A stretch of 64,000 bases of DNA from Nitrospira sp. (GTDB lineage: Bacteria > Nitrospirota > Nitrospiria > Nitrospirales > Nitrospiraceae). The stretch spans positions 1,437,001-1,501,000 of the forward strand of contig CP126122.1 in NCBI GenBank assembly GCA_030123565.1. The letters run 5' to 3'. The notes beneath the pieces were generated by a model, which was not told the DNA's origin, searched no databases, and was given only the letters and a program-made list of their open reading frames with translations. The translations under genes and the position numbers were made by a program. Below are positions 54,336 through 63,479 of this stretch, piece by piece (positions within the stretch are counted from its first letter, which is position 1; each line of letters opens with the position of its first letter).

Positions 54336-56459
54336 ATGAAAACGTCAAAACGCTCATCCGTAATCCGGAGAAGGGCGGTACGAAAGTCGCTCGCATCCTG
54401 GTCCGGCTGGAGAAAGACAGAAGGTCAGCCGTATCCCTTGGGGGTGACATGGATCGAGGAGGACCAGGTCTACAACTTCGCCTTATATGCCAAGGATGCG
54501 GAAACCGTCACATTGGCTCTATTTCGACAGGATGATGTCATCAATCCCACCTTCACATATCGTTTCGATCATTTACGAAATAAGTCGGGGAGAATCTGGC
54601 ATTGCCGTTTGCCCAAGTCCGCCTGCAAGGGGGCCACACTCTATGCGTACATAGTGGACGGGCCCCGATCAGTGAATCCCCTGGAATGGCAGACCTTTGA
54701 TCCTGAGAAGCTTCTCCTGGATCCCTATGCCAAGGCGGTCTTCTTTCCGACGACGTTCGAACGGCAGGCCGCCATCTTATCGGGATCGAACAAAGGACGG
54801 GCGCCTTTGGGTCTCATCGAGGTCGAGAACCGATTCGACCGTGGTGAAGACATCCGGCCTCGCCATGAAGCGGGCGCCGTCATCTACGAGTTGCATGTCA
54901 AAGGATTCACAAACCATCCGAGTTCAGGGGTCGGCCGGCAGGAACGAGGCACCTTTTCCGGACTCATCCAAAAGATTCCGTATCTCACCGATCTGGGCGT
55001 CACGGTGGTCGAGCTAATGCCCGTCTTACAGTATGACCCTCAGGAAGACGATTGTTGGGGCTATATGCCGCTGAATTTCTTCGCACCGCATCAAGGGTAC
55101 GCCGGCACGTCCAATCTGTCACACCAATTGAACGAATTCCGGTCGATGGTCAAGGCGCTGCATGAGGCCGACATCGAAGTCATTCTCGATGTCGTCTACA
55201 ACCACACAGCTGAAGGAGACGAGAACGGTCCTCGGTACAGCTTCAAGGGCATCGACAATCGCTCCTATTACCTCTTGTCCGGAAATCCGAATCATCCTTA
55301 CGCGAATTTCTCGGGAACCGGTAATACGCTCAACTGTGCCAGTCACCCTGTTCGCAGGCTGATCTTGGACAGCATGCGTTACTGGGTGCGAGAAACCAAT
55401 ATCGACGGATTCCGATTCGATCTCGCTTCCATTTTTACCCGCAATCCGGATGGCTCGATCAACTGGACTGATCCGGCGATCTTCGGGGATATCCGTTCCG
55501 ATCCTGACCTCGCCACGCTTCGTCTCATCGCGGAACCATGGGATCCTAGCGGCGGGTACGAACTGGGTCATAATTTCCCGGGCAGCCTCTGGTTTCAATG
55601 GAACGGTCAGTTCCGAGACGATGTTCGCCGTTTCCTCCGGGGAGATCCCGGTCTAGTGGGAACGGTGATGCGCCGGCTGTACGGGAGCGACGATCTGTTT
55701 CCGGATGATCGAATGAACGCCTACCATCCCTATCAGAGTGTGAATTACATCACCTGTCACGATGGGTTCACGCTTTATGATCTCGTCGCCTACAATGACA
55801 AACGGAATTGGGCCAACGGACACAACAATGAAGATGGTGCCGCCGAGAACCACAGTTGGAATTGCGGATGGGAAGGGGATGACGGCCTGCCCGAGGAGGT
55901 CCTGCAGTTGCGGAAGCGCCAGATCAAAAATTTCATGTGTCTGCTGCTCCTGGCCAATGGAACTCCGATGCTCCGCGCCGGCGATGAGTTTCTCCAGACT
56001 CAGCGCGGGAATAATAATCCCTACAACCAGGATAACGACACCACGTGGCTGGATTGGAGCAGGCTCGAGACGCATCAGGACATCTTCCGATTTGTTCGAC
56101 TCATGATTGCTTTCCGCAAAACCCATCCGTCATTGAGCCGAAGCAGATTTTGGCGCGAGGACATCCGTTGGTACGGGATCGGTCCGGCTGTGGATCTGGC
56201 GTTCGATTCACATAGCCTGGCCTTTTGTCTTCACGGCGCCTCGCAAGGGGATGTAGACATCTACGTGATGATCAATGCCTACTGGCAGGATCTCAGATTC
56301 GTGGTCCAGGAAGGGCAGACGGATGAGTGGAGACGAGTGGTCGACACGGCCCGAAGCAGTCCGGACGATATTTGCGAGCCGAGATTGGAGGCGACACTCA
56401 GTGATCAGAGCTACACGGTGCAGGCAAGATCCGTCGTGGTGCTCAGGAGACAGCGCTGA
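54336..56459 (+). CDS. glgX: glycogen debranching enzyme (isoamylase type)
   Basis: 707 residues. GH13 enzyme that cuts alpha-1,6 branches of glycogen, usually after phosphorylase has trimmed the chains. N-terminal CBM48-like domain (YPLGVTWIEEDQVYNFALYAKDA), then the barrel with AVIYELHVKGFT, DVVYNHTAEGDE, the nucleophile Asp in DGFRFDLAS, the Glu in LIAEPWD and the transition-state Asp in NYITCHDGFTLYDLV. The first 30 residues are basic and may be a late start: the true start could be a little downstream. With glgP it completes the glycogen breakdown set. Confidence 0.95.
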   Translation: MKTSKRSSVIRRRAVRKSLASWSGWRKTEGQPYPLGVTWIEEDQVYNFALYAKDAETVTLALFRQDDVINPTFTYRFDHLRNKSGRIWHCRLPKSACKGATLYAYIVDGPRSVNPLEWQTFDPEKLLLDPYAKAVFFPTTFERQAAILSGSNKGRAPLGLIEVENRFDRGEDIRPRHEAGAVIYELHVKGFTNHPSSGVGRQERGTFSGLIQKIPYLTDLGVTVVELMPVLQYDPQEDDCWGYMPLNFFAPHQGYAGTSNLSHQLNEFRSMVKALHEADIEVILDVVYNHTAEGDENGPRYSFKGIDNRSYYLLSGNPNHPYANFSGTGNTLNCASHPVRRLILDSMRYWVRETNIDGFRFDLASIFTRNPDGSINWTDPAIFGDIRSDPDLATLRLIAEPWDPSGGYELGHNFPGSLWFQWNGQFRDDVRRFLRGDPGLVGTVMRRLYGSDDLFPDDRMNAYHPYQSVNYITCHDGFTLYDLVAYNDKRNWANGHNNEDGAAENHSWNCGWEGDDGLPEEVLQLRKRQIKNFMCLLLLANGTPMLRAGDEFLQTQRGNNNPYNQDNDTTWLDWSRLETHQDIFRFVRLMIAFRKTHPSLSRSRFWREDIRWYGIGPAVDLAFDSHSLAFCLHGASQGDVDIYVMINAYWQDLRFVVQEGQTDEWRRVVDTARSSPDDICEPRLEATLSDQSYTVQARSVVVLRRQR

Positions 56460-56485
56460 TCACGGTTAAGAAAGAGGAGGAGAAA

Positions 56486-56926
56486 ATGGTTATTCAAAGA
56501 GAACCGGGAGTCCCGGTCGAAGGACTCAATACCGTGGGGCAGATCGTGGCCACCAATCTTTTGCGCTTCCATGTCGGACAGAATGGCCTGGCCATCGCCG
56601 TGGCGTTATTGTCCTCTCATACGGCGGGGGCGCCGGTGGTGGATGAGCGAGGGATCTACAAGGGCTTTATCAATGAATTTGATCTCATGCGCACATTGGA
56701 TGCGGGAAAAGATCTGAATATGCTGCGGGCTGAAGACATCATGCGCACCGATCGTCTCACGGTCACCGATCAGACGACGATCTCGGATGCGTTTAAGAAG
56801 ATGGAAAAATATCATGTGCTCAACCTACCGGTCGAAAGAAATGGCAAGGTGGCCTACTCCGTCACTCGTCATGATTTGCTGCGCGCCTGGATCGGCCTCG
56901 GGTTGGGGATGGGGGTCGAGCCATAA
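56486..56926 (+). CDS. tandem CBS-domain protein (copy 2)
   Basis: 146 residues, clear paralogue of the protein at 5939 (GLNTVGQIVATN, HTAGAPVVDERG, GFINEFDLMRTLDAGKD, VTRHDLLRAWIGLGLGMG). AGGAGGAG sits eight bases upstream of the ATG. It lies 26 bases after glgX in the same direction, suggesting co-transcription. Presumably binds adenine nucleotides; no output domain. Confidence 0.87.
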   Translation: MVIQREPGVPVEGLNTVGQIVATNLLRFHVGQNGLAIAVALLSSHTAGAPVVDERGIYKGFINEFDLMRTLDAGKDLNMLRAEDIMRTDRLTVTDQTTISDAFKKMEKYHVLNLPVERNGKVAYSVTRHDLLRAWIGLGLGMGVEP

Positions 56927-57080
56927 CCGGGCTTCCTCGTGTTGGGAGGAGGGCGATCGTGCATCCGGAATGACGTTTCTCATGTCCGCCCCTCAGTATG
57001 TCTTGCCAAGACGCGCCGGCCGAAACGAATTGAGAGGCGAGAGCGTCCGATTGGCGTCGCCTGATCGGAGCAGCCCCTCG

Positions 57081-57524
57081 ATGAAGATTCTGGTCGCGGT
57101 TGATGACTCCAAGGATTCAACACGGGCGGTGAAATATGTGGGACGGCTTCTACGCACCGTTTCCCGTGCGAGCGTCACGCTCTTTCATGTTCTCAACCCG
57201 CTGCTACCGATCTTGCGGGAACATGGAGGATCCGAAGATCCCGTTCGTGAGGAAGCGTTGGGCAAGCAACTCAGGAAAGATCGGAAAACCTGATATCGGA
57301 AGGAGCAGAAACTGGAATCCAATATTTTGTCGAAGGCTCGTCAGACGCTCGAGAGGGTCGGTTTTCGTGCCTCTCGGATCCGCCTGAAGTTCGGTTACGA
57401 AGAAGAAGTCGCCGGAACTATTCTCGAAGAGGCTCGAAAGGGCCGTTATCAGACCGGCGTGATCCTTCGACGCGCTCGTTGGATCATCGCCATGACGAGC
57501 CTAAGGATGAATTCATGGCACTGA
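57081..57524 (+). pseudogene. universal stress protein (UspA fold) with in-frame stop
   Basis: It starts well: MKILVAVDDSKDSTRAVKYV, then VTLFHVL. At 57291 an in-frame TGA interrupts ...RKDRKT-stop-YRKEQKLESNILSKARQTLE; the usual residue may have been Trp (TGG). The same frame carries on with LKFGYEEEVAGTILEEARKGRYQTGVI, then degenerates before the ATP-binding GS-x9-G(S/T) motif. The nonsense change and the lost C-terminus make it a pseudogene. Confidence 0.85.
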
Positions 57525-57820
57525 ACGGCGAACCGAAGAGTGCATGCTGGAGTATATGAGGAAACAGCCAGCGCAGAGCAAGCCACTCTGTTTATACTCT
57601 CGCGCTGTGTCCGTCCTTATGATGACGACAGTTTCTTGCCCTTAAAATTCGACGGATCATTCTAATTTGTGTCGGATGATCGCCATCGTGTGAAACTCTT
57701 AGAATCGAGAAAAGACCTGCTTGACCTACATCCTTCGCGATTCCCGTCTCAGGTCAATCATGTGAAGTGTCGTGTCCATAACGTGCTGAATCGTGGTCGA
57801 AATTATTGAACGGTGAATGA
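57525..57820. other. intergenic region
   Basis: About 300 A/T-richer bases; no gene, repeat or RNA recognised. Confidence 0.4.
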
Positions 57821-58087
57821 ATGCTTGAACTCTATCAGTTTGAAGAATGTGAGTACAGTGCTCAGGTTCGCCACAAGATGTCCGAATGGGAGATCGACTG
57901 TCTCTTGAGGAACGTCTCCAAAGACAAATCCAAGCGGGACCGTCTGAAACGAGTATCCGGACACAACGAGACTCCGACGCTCGTTGATTCGTCATGCGGG
58001 GTGATCATAGCCGGTGACGAGAAGAAGATCATAGAACATCTTCGCAGATATCACCGCCGCAAGAATCGGACACCAAATCGCGGTTGA
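57821..58087 (+). CDS. glutaredoxin-like protein
   Basis: 88 residues with a thioredoxin-fold pattern: LELYQFEECEYSAQVRHKMSE, LLRNVSKDKSKRDRLKRVSG and TPTLVDSSCGVIIAGDEKKI. The usual C-P-Y-C active site is C-E-Y-S, leaving one cysteine, so it would be monothiol at best. The cis-proline motif TPTL is kept. No neighbour in the same transcription unit. Confidence 0.75.
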   Translation: MLELYQFEECEYSAQVRHKMSEWEIDCLLRNVSKDKSKRDRLKRVSGHNETPTLVDSSCGVIIAGDEKKIIEHLRRYHRRKNRTPNRG

Positions 58088-58471
58088 GAACATGATGCAC
58101 AGGGTGGGTCATCACCATTCCATTGATGAGCAGGTGCGTACGTGACATGCAGCGCGCAAGTGCACAGACCAAGCCGTAAGAAATGCTTGTCGGAAAGGCG
58201 TCGATGTGTTTCTCCGACAGTTCCACACCGTTGTTGTACAGCTTGAGCGGCAATTGACGGGACTGTGAATTGCCTAGCTGCTGGAGTGACTGAGAGTCGC
58301 TTCCGGCTCATCCTCTTAGGGGGTGTAGTGGTTGAATGCGGCGGTGGGCTAGAACGGCCAAGTGAAGAATACATGGCCTGAGCAGACTTGCGACGCTCGT
58401 GAGCCGCCTACGCTGCGGCACAACCGACTACGCGGCGCTTCCCACGTGATGTCTCATCACGGAGGTCATCG
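58088..58471. other. intergenic region
   Basis: About 380 bases; a minus-strand frame at 58029-58253 has no recognisable family. Nothing firm. Confidence 0.4.
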
Positions 58472-58856
58472 GTGGCCGAACTCTTCTGTTCCCTCGCCGG
58501 CTACTTTATCGGCGGTTCTGGTCGTTGCGGCTGGCATGATCGGCATCTCCGCTCTCTTGGGCGAACAGCGCGCGAGAAGGCGATCGACGAACCCTACGAG
58601 TCAGGATTGCCGTCACGGGCTCGGCGGGGGTGACCGCCATCATCTCGAGGAGATACCGCATGGCTTCGGAAGATTTCATCGCGCTGCTTCCGCCGTCCGC
58701 ATCGCGACCTTGTTGGCCGACAGGGCCGAGCTTCCTTCTACCTTTCTTGTCGGTTTGGTGCTTGCCACGCTCAGCGTGCTCTTCTTCTGGTTCGACCTCT
58801 ATCCGGTGCCGCTGATCCGACTTCTCCAGACGATGCAGAGGGGTGTGATCGAATAA
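58472..58856 (+). pseudogene. scrambled remnant of complex I genes (nuoA-like, then antiporter-like tail)
   Basis: After GGAGG and a GTG at 58472, a hydrophobic helix AVLVVAAGMIGISALLG is followed, in another frame, by EKAIDEPYESGLP and, in the third frame, VTGSA. Together they imitate the NuoA order (first membrane helix, then PYE.G..P.GSA). At 58740-58856 a further hydrophobic stretch, LVGLVLATLSVLFFWFDLYP then VPLIRLLQTM, resembles the C-terminus of a NuoM/NuoN-type subunit. At least two frameshifts and a large deletion are implied. This reading is tentative. Confidence 0.45.
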
Positions 58857-59079
58857 TGATTCGCTTGAACGACAAAACCGGACGACCTTGGTGTCGATGC
58901 ATGCAAGAAGAGATTCGATTGTGGAGAAAGTGAACGGTGTGGTCGTTCAACTCGGGATGGTCCCTTGTTATCTGGACCCGCACTGCCATGAAGCCTTGTA
59001 TGAGGTCGACGAGGGAGTCAATGAGCTGCGTGACCGACCGGACGCTAATATGGACAAGCACGGACAGAGGAGTCGTTCC

Positions 59080-60246
59080 ATGCGCGGGTTTACAACGAGA
59101 CAACTGCACGCCGACGGGCGGACGAAGCCCATGAACGCCCATACGATGCCGATTTTTCTCACTTCTACGTTTGCGTTCGATTCTCCCGAAGCCGGCGCAG
59201 ATCTCTTTCTAGGGTGTCGCACTGGACACGTCTACAGCCGGATGGGAAATCCGACGGTCGAAACCGTCGAGCAGGTGGTCGCTGATCTGGAAAACGGAGA
59301 AGCAGCAGTCGCTTTTGGGTCGGGGATGGCGGCCATCCAGGCCAGCTTGTTGAGTATTCTGAAAGCGGGCGATCATGTGATCTGCGGCGAAGCACTCTAT
59401 AGTCCAAGCCTCCATTTAATCACGGAACGCATGGCCGATTGGGGGATCACCTCCACGGTTGTCCATACCTCGGATGTGCAGGCCGTCGAAGGCGCCATTC
59501 GGGACAAGACCAAGGTCATTTTCTACGAAACCCCCGCCAATCCCACGTGCAAGATCACCGATATCCGAGCCATCGCCGAACTGGCCCGACCCAAAGACAT
59601 CGTGACGATCGTCGATAACACCTTCTCCAGCCCATATTTTCAGCGGCCGTTGGATCTGGGTGCCGATATTTCTCTCCATAGCGCGACGAAATATCTGAAC
59701 GGACACGGCGACGTGATCGGCGGCATCGTCGTGGCCGGCTCTGAACTGGCCGCCAGGATTCGCCTCTATCGCCGCGATACCGGCGGCATTCTCAGCCCGT
59801 TCGACGCCTATCTGCTCTTGCGGGGCATCAGAACCCTTTCCTTGCGCATGCAACGGCATCACGACAACGCGATGAAGCTTTTCGAATTTCTTGCCGGTCT
59901 TCCCGCAGTCAGCAAGCTGTACTATCCCGGCGATCCTAAGTTCCCCGGCCACCATGTCGCCGCCCGTCAGATGACCGGCTTCGGCGGTTGCTTCAGCTTC
60001 GAGTTGGCCGGCGGATTCGAGGCGGCAAAGCGTCTGTTGAAGGGACTGACGCTTTGCACGTTGGCGGTGTCCCTGGGTACGGTCGATACGTTGATCGAAC
60101 ATCCGGCGTCGATGACCCATGTTGCGACGCCGACGGACGTCATGGAGCGGCAAGGACTCACGAGCGGGCTCGTGAGAATCTCGGTCGGTTGTGAGGATAT
60201 CGAGGATGTGATCGCCGATCTGGAGGGTGCGCTGAAAGCGATCTAA
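59080..60246 (+). CDS. cystathionine gamma-synthase-like PLP enzyme
   Basis: 388 residues of the Cys/Met-metabolism PLP family (cystathionine gamma-synthase, gamma-lyase, O-acylhomoserine sulfhydrylase). The PLP lysine is in HSATKYLNGHGD; other motifs are YSRMGNPTVETVEQVVADLE, AFGSGMAAI, YETPANPTCKI, VDNTFSSPY, and SLGTVDTLIEHPASMTH. GAGGAG at 59067 supports the ATG at 59080, though the frame stays open upstream to 58888 and ATG 59050 is possible. Which member of the family it is cannot be decided from these motifs. Confidence 0.93.
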   Translation: MRGFTTRQLHADGRTKPMNAHTMPIFLTSTFAFDSPEAGADLFLGCRTGHVYSRMGNPTVETVEQVVADLENGEAAVAFGSGMAAIQASLLSILKAGDHVICGEALYSPSLHLITERMADWGITSTVVHTSDVQAVEGAIRDKTKVIFYETPANPTCKITDIRAIAELARPKDIVTIVDNTFSSPYFQRPLDLGADISLHSATKYLNGHGDVIGGIVVAGSELAARIRLYRRDTGGILSPFDAYLLLRGIRTLSLRMQRHHDNAMKLFEFLAGLPAVSKLYYPGDPKFPGHHVAARQMTGFGGCFSFELAGGFEAAKRLLKGLTLCTLAVSLGTVDTLIEHPASMTHVATPTDVMERQGLTSGLVRISVGCEDIEDVIADLEGALKAI

Positions 60247-60421
60247 CTAAGCGGCCCGCACGGGGAGCAACGCACCGATCAGTTGATCGAATGATGGACA
60301 AGGAAAGCAAGATCATCGCGGAGCGTCCGCGTGAGGGTCATCATCTCCAGCGGGACGGTCCCATCACCGTCTCCGGTGAGAGTTGGATACTGTTAGGGGC
60401 TGGGTCGGCCACACCTGAACC

Positions 60422-61324
60422 ATGAAGGAGATCAACTTCACATTGCGTCCGGTACAACCCTTTCGGCTTGATCTCACCGTCTGGACATTGCGGCGGCGTC
60501 CGAACAATACCATCGATCGTTGGGAGGAAGGGATCTACAGGCGGACACTGGTCGTGGGCGCAACGCCGGTTCACGTGGCCGTCGCACAGCAGAACACCAC
60601 GCTGGCCGTCACCGTCACTGGTGCCAGCCTGCCGTCGAGGACGCAAGCCGACGTGACGGCTGCATTGGACCGGTTGTTAGGCCTCCGGGTGGATCTTCGC
60701 AAGTTTTATCGGCTGGCGTCGCAGGAAACGAAACTGCATCAGTTGGCTCGGCGTTTTCTCGGGATGAAACCGCCGCGTTTCCCCAGTGTGTTTGAAGCAT
60801 TGGTCAACGCGATCGCCTGCCAGCAACTCAGCTTGACCGTCGGGATCGCCTTGTTGAATCGCTTGACGGAGCGCTACGGGTTAGGGAGCCGCAGCGAAGG
60901 TCGTGCGTTTCCACGTCCCGACGATCTGAGCGAGGTCGAGGTCCAAGCGCTGAGAGCGTTTGGATATAGCCGAAGCAAGGGGCAGGCCGTCATTGATGCG
61001 GCCCGAGCGATAAAGGAAGGCAAGCTCGACCCTGATGGTTTCGCGACCATGGATGACGCTGAGACAATAAACCGGTTGATGGAGTTGCGAGGAGTGGGGC
61101 GTTGGACCGCTGAGTACACGTTGCTGCGCGGCCTCGGACGGATTCACCAGTTTCCCGGCGATGATGTCGGGGCACAGAAGAGTCTCCATCGATGGTTGCG
61201 GCTGAAACGACCGCCGGACTATGACCATGTCCACCGGGTGCTGCGCAAGTGGCGGCCGTACGCAGGGTTGATTTACTTTCATTTGTTGCTGGAGGGGCTC
61301 GACCGAAGGGGGTGGGTGCCATGA
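60422..61324 (+). CDS. DNA-3-methyladenine glycosylase / HhH-GPD family
   Basis: 300 residues. AlkA-type base-excision repair glycosylase. N-terminal beta domain (residues 1-90), then the helical core with FEALVNAIACQQLS, and the helix-hairpin-helix plus Gly/Pro-Asp motif LMELRGVGRWTAEYTLLRGL followed by QFPGDDVG, with the catalytic Asp in the last. It overlaps the next DUF488 gene by four bases, a frequent partnership. Confidence 0.93.
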   Translation: MKEINFTLRPVQPFRLDLTVWTLRRRPNNTIDRWEEGIYRRTLVVGATPVHVAVAQQNTTLAVTVTGASLPSRTQADVTAALDRLLGLRVDLRKFYRLASQETKLHQLARRFLGMKPPRFPSVFEALVNAIACQQLSLTVGIALLNRLTERYGLGSRSEGRAFPRPDDLSEVEVQALRAFGYSRSKGQAVIDAARAIKEGKLDPDGFATMDDAETINRLMELRGVGRWTAEYTLLRGLGRIHQFPGDDVGAQKSLHRWLRLKRPPDYDHVHRVLRKWRPYAGLIYFHLLLEGLDRRGWVP

Positions 61325-61699
61325 GCCTACACAGCGCGCCGTATCAGCCTGTTGTTCTGACCATCGGTCATAGGAATCGATCGCTAGAAACCTTTCTCGA
61401 CTTGGTGCGTGCGCAACGGCCTCGAGCGCGTCGTGGATGTCCGGACGATCCCGCGCGCGGGCCACAATGCGCATTCAATCGGGACACATTGCCGCTCTCA
61501 TTGAGACGCACGGGTATCGGTTATATCCATATCCGCGGGCTTGGAGGGACTGTGGCGGGTGCGGCTCGATTCTTTGAACATGGGCTGGCGCAATGCATCC
61601 TTCCGGAGGGGTGCCGATTATATGCAAACCTCTGAATTTGAGGTCGTGCTGAAGCGACTCATGAAGACTGCGGCGATGGGCTGGCATAAACATGTCTGA
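61321..61699 (+). pseudogene. DUF488 protein gene with several frameshifts
   Basis: The beginning VLTIGHRNRSLETFLDLV matches DUF488. The core VVDVRTIPRAGHNA lies in another frame (61417-61460), the FNRDTLPLSLRRTGIGYIHIRGLGG part is back in the first, and the final MGWRNASFRRGADYMQTSEF is again in a different frame (about 61579-61640). At least three indels are needed. The intact relatives have these blocks in one frame. It is different in type from the YeaO-like protein at 26133. Confidence 0.85.
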
Positions 61700-61720
61700 A
61701 GGAAAGGAGCGAAGCGGGAT

Positions 61721-62737
61721 ATGGCGACGATTGCGATTAACGGATTAGGTCGAATCGGGCGCGCAGCCTTCAAGATTACCCTTGAGACACCGGAGTTGGA
61801 GCTTCGAGCGGTCAATGACCTCAACGCCGCCGACGATCTTGCGTACTTGGTGAACTATGACACCGTCTACGGACGGTACCATGAGAAGGTCGTACCGGTC
61901 CCCGATGGCCTGAAGATCAAGGAGAGAACCTATCCTGTGTTCAGAGAAAAAGATCCGGCCAGGCTGCCCTGGAAGAAACTGGGGATCGATATCGTGTTGG
62001 AATGCACGGGGGTGTTTAACCGGCGCGCGGATTTGGAACGTCACCTGGCGGCGGGCGCCAAGACGGTCATCCTCTCGGCGCCCGCCAAAGACCCGGAAAT
62101 TGCGACCATGGTTCATCGGGTGAATACGGCAAACGGCCCGACGGCAGGAGTCATCTCCTGCGCCAGTTGCACCACCAACTGTATTGCCCCCGTGGTTGAG
62201 GTCATGGGAAGAAGAATCGGCGTCGAGAAGGCCATCATGACCACGGTGCACGCCTACACCGCCACCCAGGCGATCATCGATCGCCCGAACAAGAAACGAC
62301 GCCGGGGGCGCGCCGCCGCGGTGAATCTGATTCCATCATCGACCGGGGCCGCCGTGGCGACCACCAAGGCCCTTCCACAGTACGCGGGCAAATTCGACGG
62401 TCTTGCCGTTCGTGTCCCGCTGGCGATCGGTTCTCTTGCGGACCTTGTGTTTCTCACGAGCCGGCGCACGACCGTTGAAGAAGTCAATGCCGTCTTTAGG
62501 GAGGAAGCGAGTAGCGACCGCTACCAAGGCGTGCTGGGTGTGGCCGATGAACCTCTTGTCTCGTCGGATATCATTCAAGACCCCCGCGCGTCTATCGTGG
62601 ATCTCGAACTGACGCAGGTGGTGGACGGCAACCTCGTCAAGGTCATGAGCTGGTATGACAACGAGTGGGGCTATGCGTCTCAGATGATCAGGGAAGCCGT
62701 CAGAATCGCCCACGCATCGAAGGCAGCCCAGCACTGA
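61721..62737 (+). CDS. gap: glyceraldehyde-3-phosphate dehydrogenase
   Basis: 338 residues. Oxidises glyceraldehyde-3-P to 1,3-bisphosphoglycerate. N-terminal AINGLGRIGRAAFK, the AVND at the end of strand 2 (NAD-type acidic residue), the catalytic Cys in SCASCTTNCIAPV, THE usual partner His in TTVHAYTATQ, and the end block SWYDNEWGYASQM. AAGGAG lies about 18 bases upstream of the ATG. It supplies the lower glycolytic step; kinase genes for that part are not in the window. Confidence 0.96.
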   Translation: MATIAINGLGRIGRAAFKITLETPELELRAVNDLNAADDLAYLVNYDTVYGRYHEKVVPVPDGLKIKERTYPVFREKDPARLPWKKLGIDIVLECTGVFNRRADLERHLAAGAKTVILSAPAKDPEIATMVHRVNTANGPTAGVISCASCTTNCIAPVVEVMGRRIGVEKAIMTTVHAYTATQAIIDRPNKKRRRGRAAAVNLIPSSTGAAVATTKALPQYAGKFDGLAVRVPLAIGSLADLVFLTSRRTTVEEVNAVFREEASSDRYQGVLGVADEPLVSSDIIQDPRASIVDLELTQVVDGNLVKVMSWYDNEWGYASQMIREAVRIAHASKAAQH

Positions 62738-62828
62738 GACCTGTTGGGGCAATCAGACGGATGGGCTTCACCGGCGGCGTACCGGTTCTCTGGAAAAGCA
62801 GGGCCGATGTGCAGAAAAAGCAACTCCA

Positions 62829-63116
62829 TCAAGGATTCCAGCGATACCCGCTCTCTCCATGGAGCCGCATTTCCTGCGCCACGTCCTCTGCGGCGAGGCG
62901 TTCAAGGGGCGCGGACGTGAAATTCTTGTCCGCCAGGATCGACCATCCGAGGATCAGCTTGAAAAGCTTCTTGCCGTTATTGACGGTAAAGGTGTGCGTG
63001 AGAGCTCTGTCGGCCTGATATATGACCGCAAAGTTTTCGAATTCTCTCGTGAGGTAACCGATGACCGCCTCGACATTGGTCTTGATCCATGGCGCGTCGC
63101 CCAAGCTGTCTCCCAT
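62829..63116 (-). CDS. small conserved-looking hypothetical protein
   Basis: 95 residues from the ATG at 63116 (GAAGGGAG eight bases upstream on the minus strand). Composition is regular: WIKTNVEAVIGYLTREFENF, VNNGKKLFKLILGWSILADK and a C-terminal amphipathic stretch. Family not identified. It lies tail to tail with gap. Confidence 0.6.
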   Translation of the reverse strand: MGDSLGDAPWIKTNVEAVIGYLTREFENFAVIYQADRALTHTFTVNNGKKLFKLILGWSILADKNFTSAPLERLAAEDVAQEMRLHGESGYRWNP

Positions 63117-63479
63117 CGGAGAATCTCCCTTCGTCTCTCTGAAAAAGTTCGGGTAAATTGCACGCGGTCCGGCAAGAGATGCCTTTGCTGGAGACTCTGA
63201 CCCCTCGGCCGCGAATGGCATATTCTGCTGGTACCTCGCAGTCCACGCTCCCGTTATGTGCATGGGTTGTGCTCGTCAGGCCGCCCCGCTCCACGATGCG
63301 CCTCGGAGTCGATCCGCCCAGCATTCTCGAGGAGGCGATGATTCCACAGCCGGCATGATATCCGGTGGAGCGAGCCATTTTGCACAGGTCGCACAGTGCG
63401 AAGTTGCCGGTATAGCTGTTGAGTCGCTTGATGATCCTTGTGTTTAACCATGTCGGTAGCCTGGCAGGAATAATGCTCC
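63117..63479. other. intergenic region
   Basis: About 360 bases without a supported gene. Whatever preceded the phosphorylase tail at 63480 has been deleted. Confidence 0.4.

Noticed and set aside
58029-58253. 74-codon minus-strand frame
   Set aside because: Overlaps the glutaredoxin-like gene end, no motif and no ribosome-binding site.
58888-59079. In-frame N-terminal extension of the PLP enzyme
   Set aside because: The frame is open, but the family start and the ribosome-binding site GAGGAG agree with 59080; the extra segment has no known counterpart.
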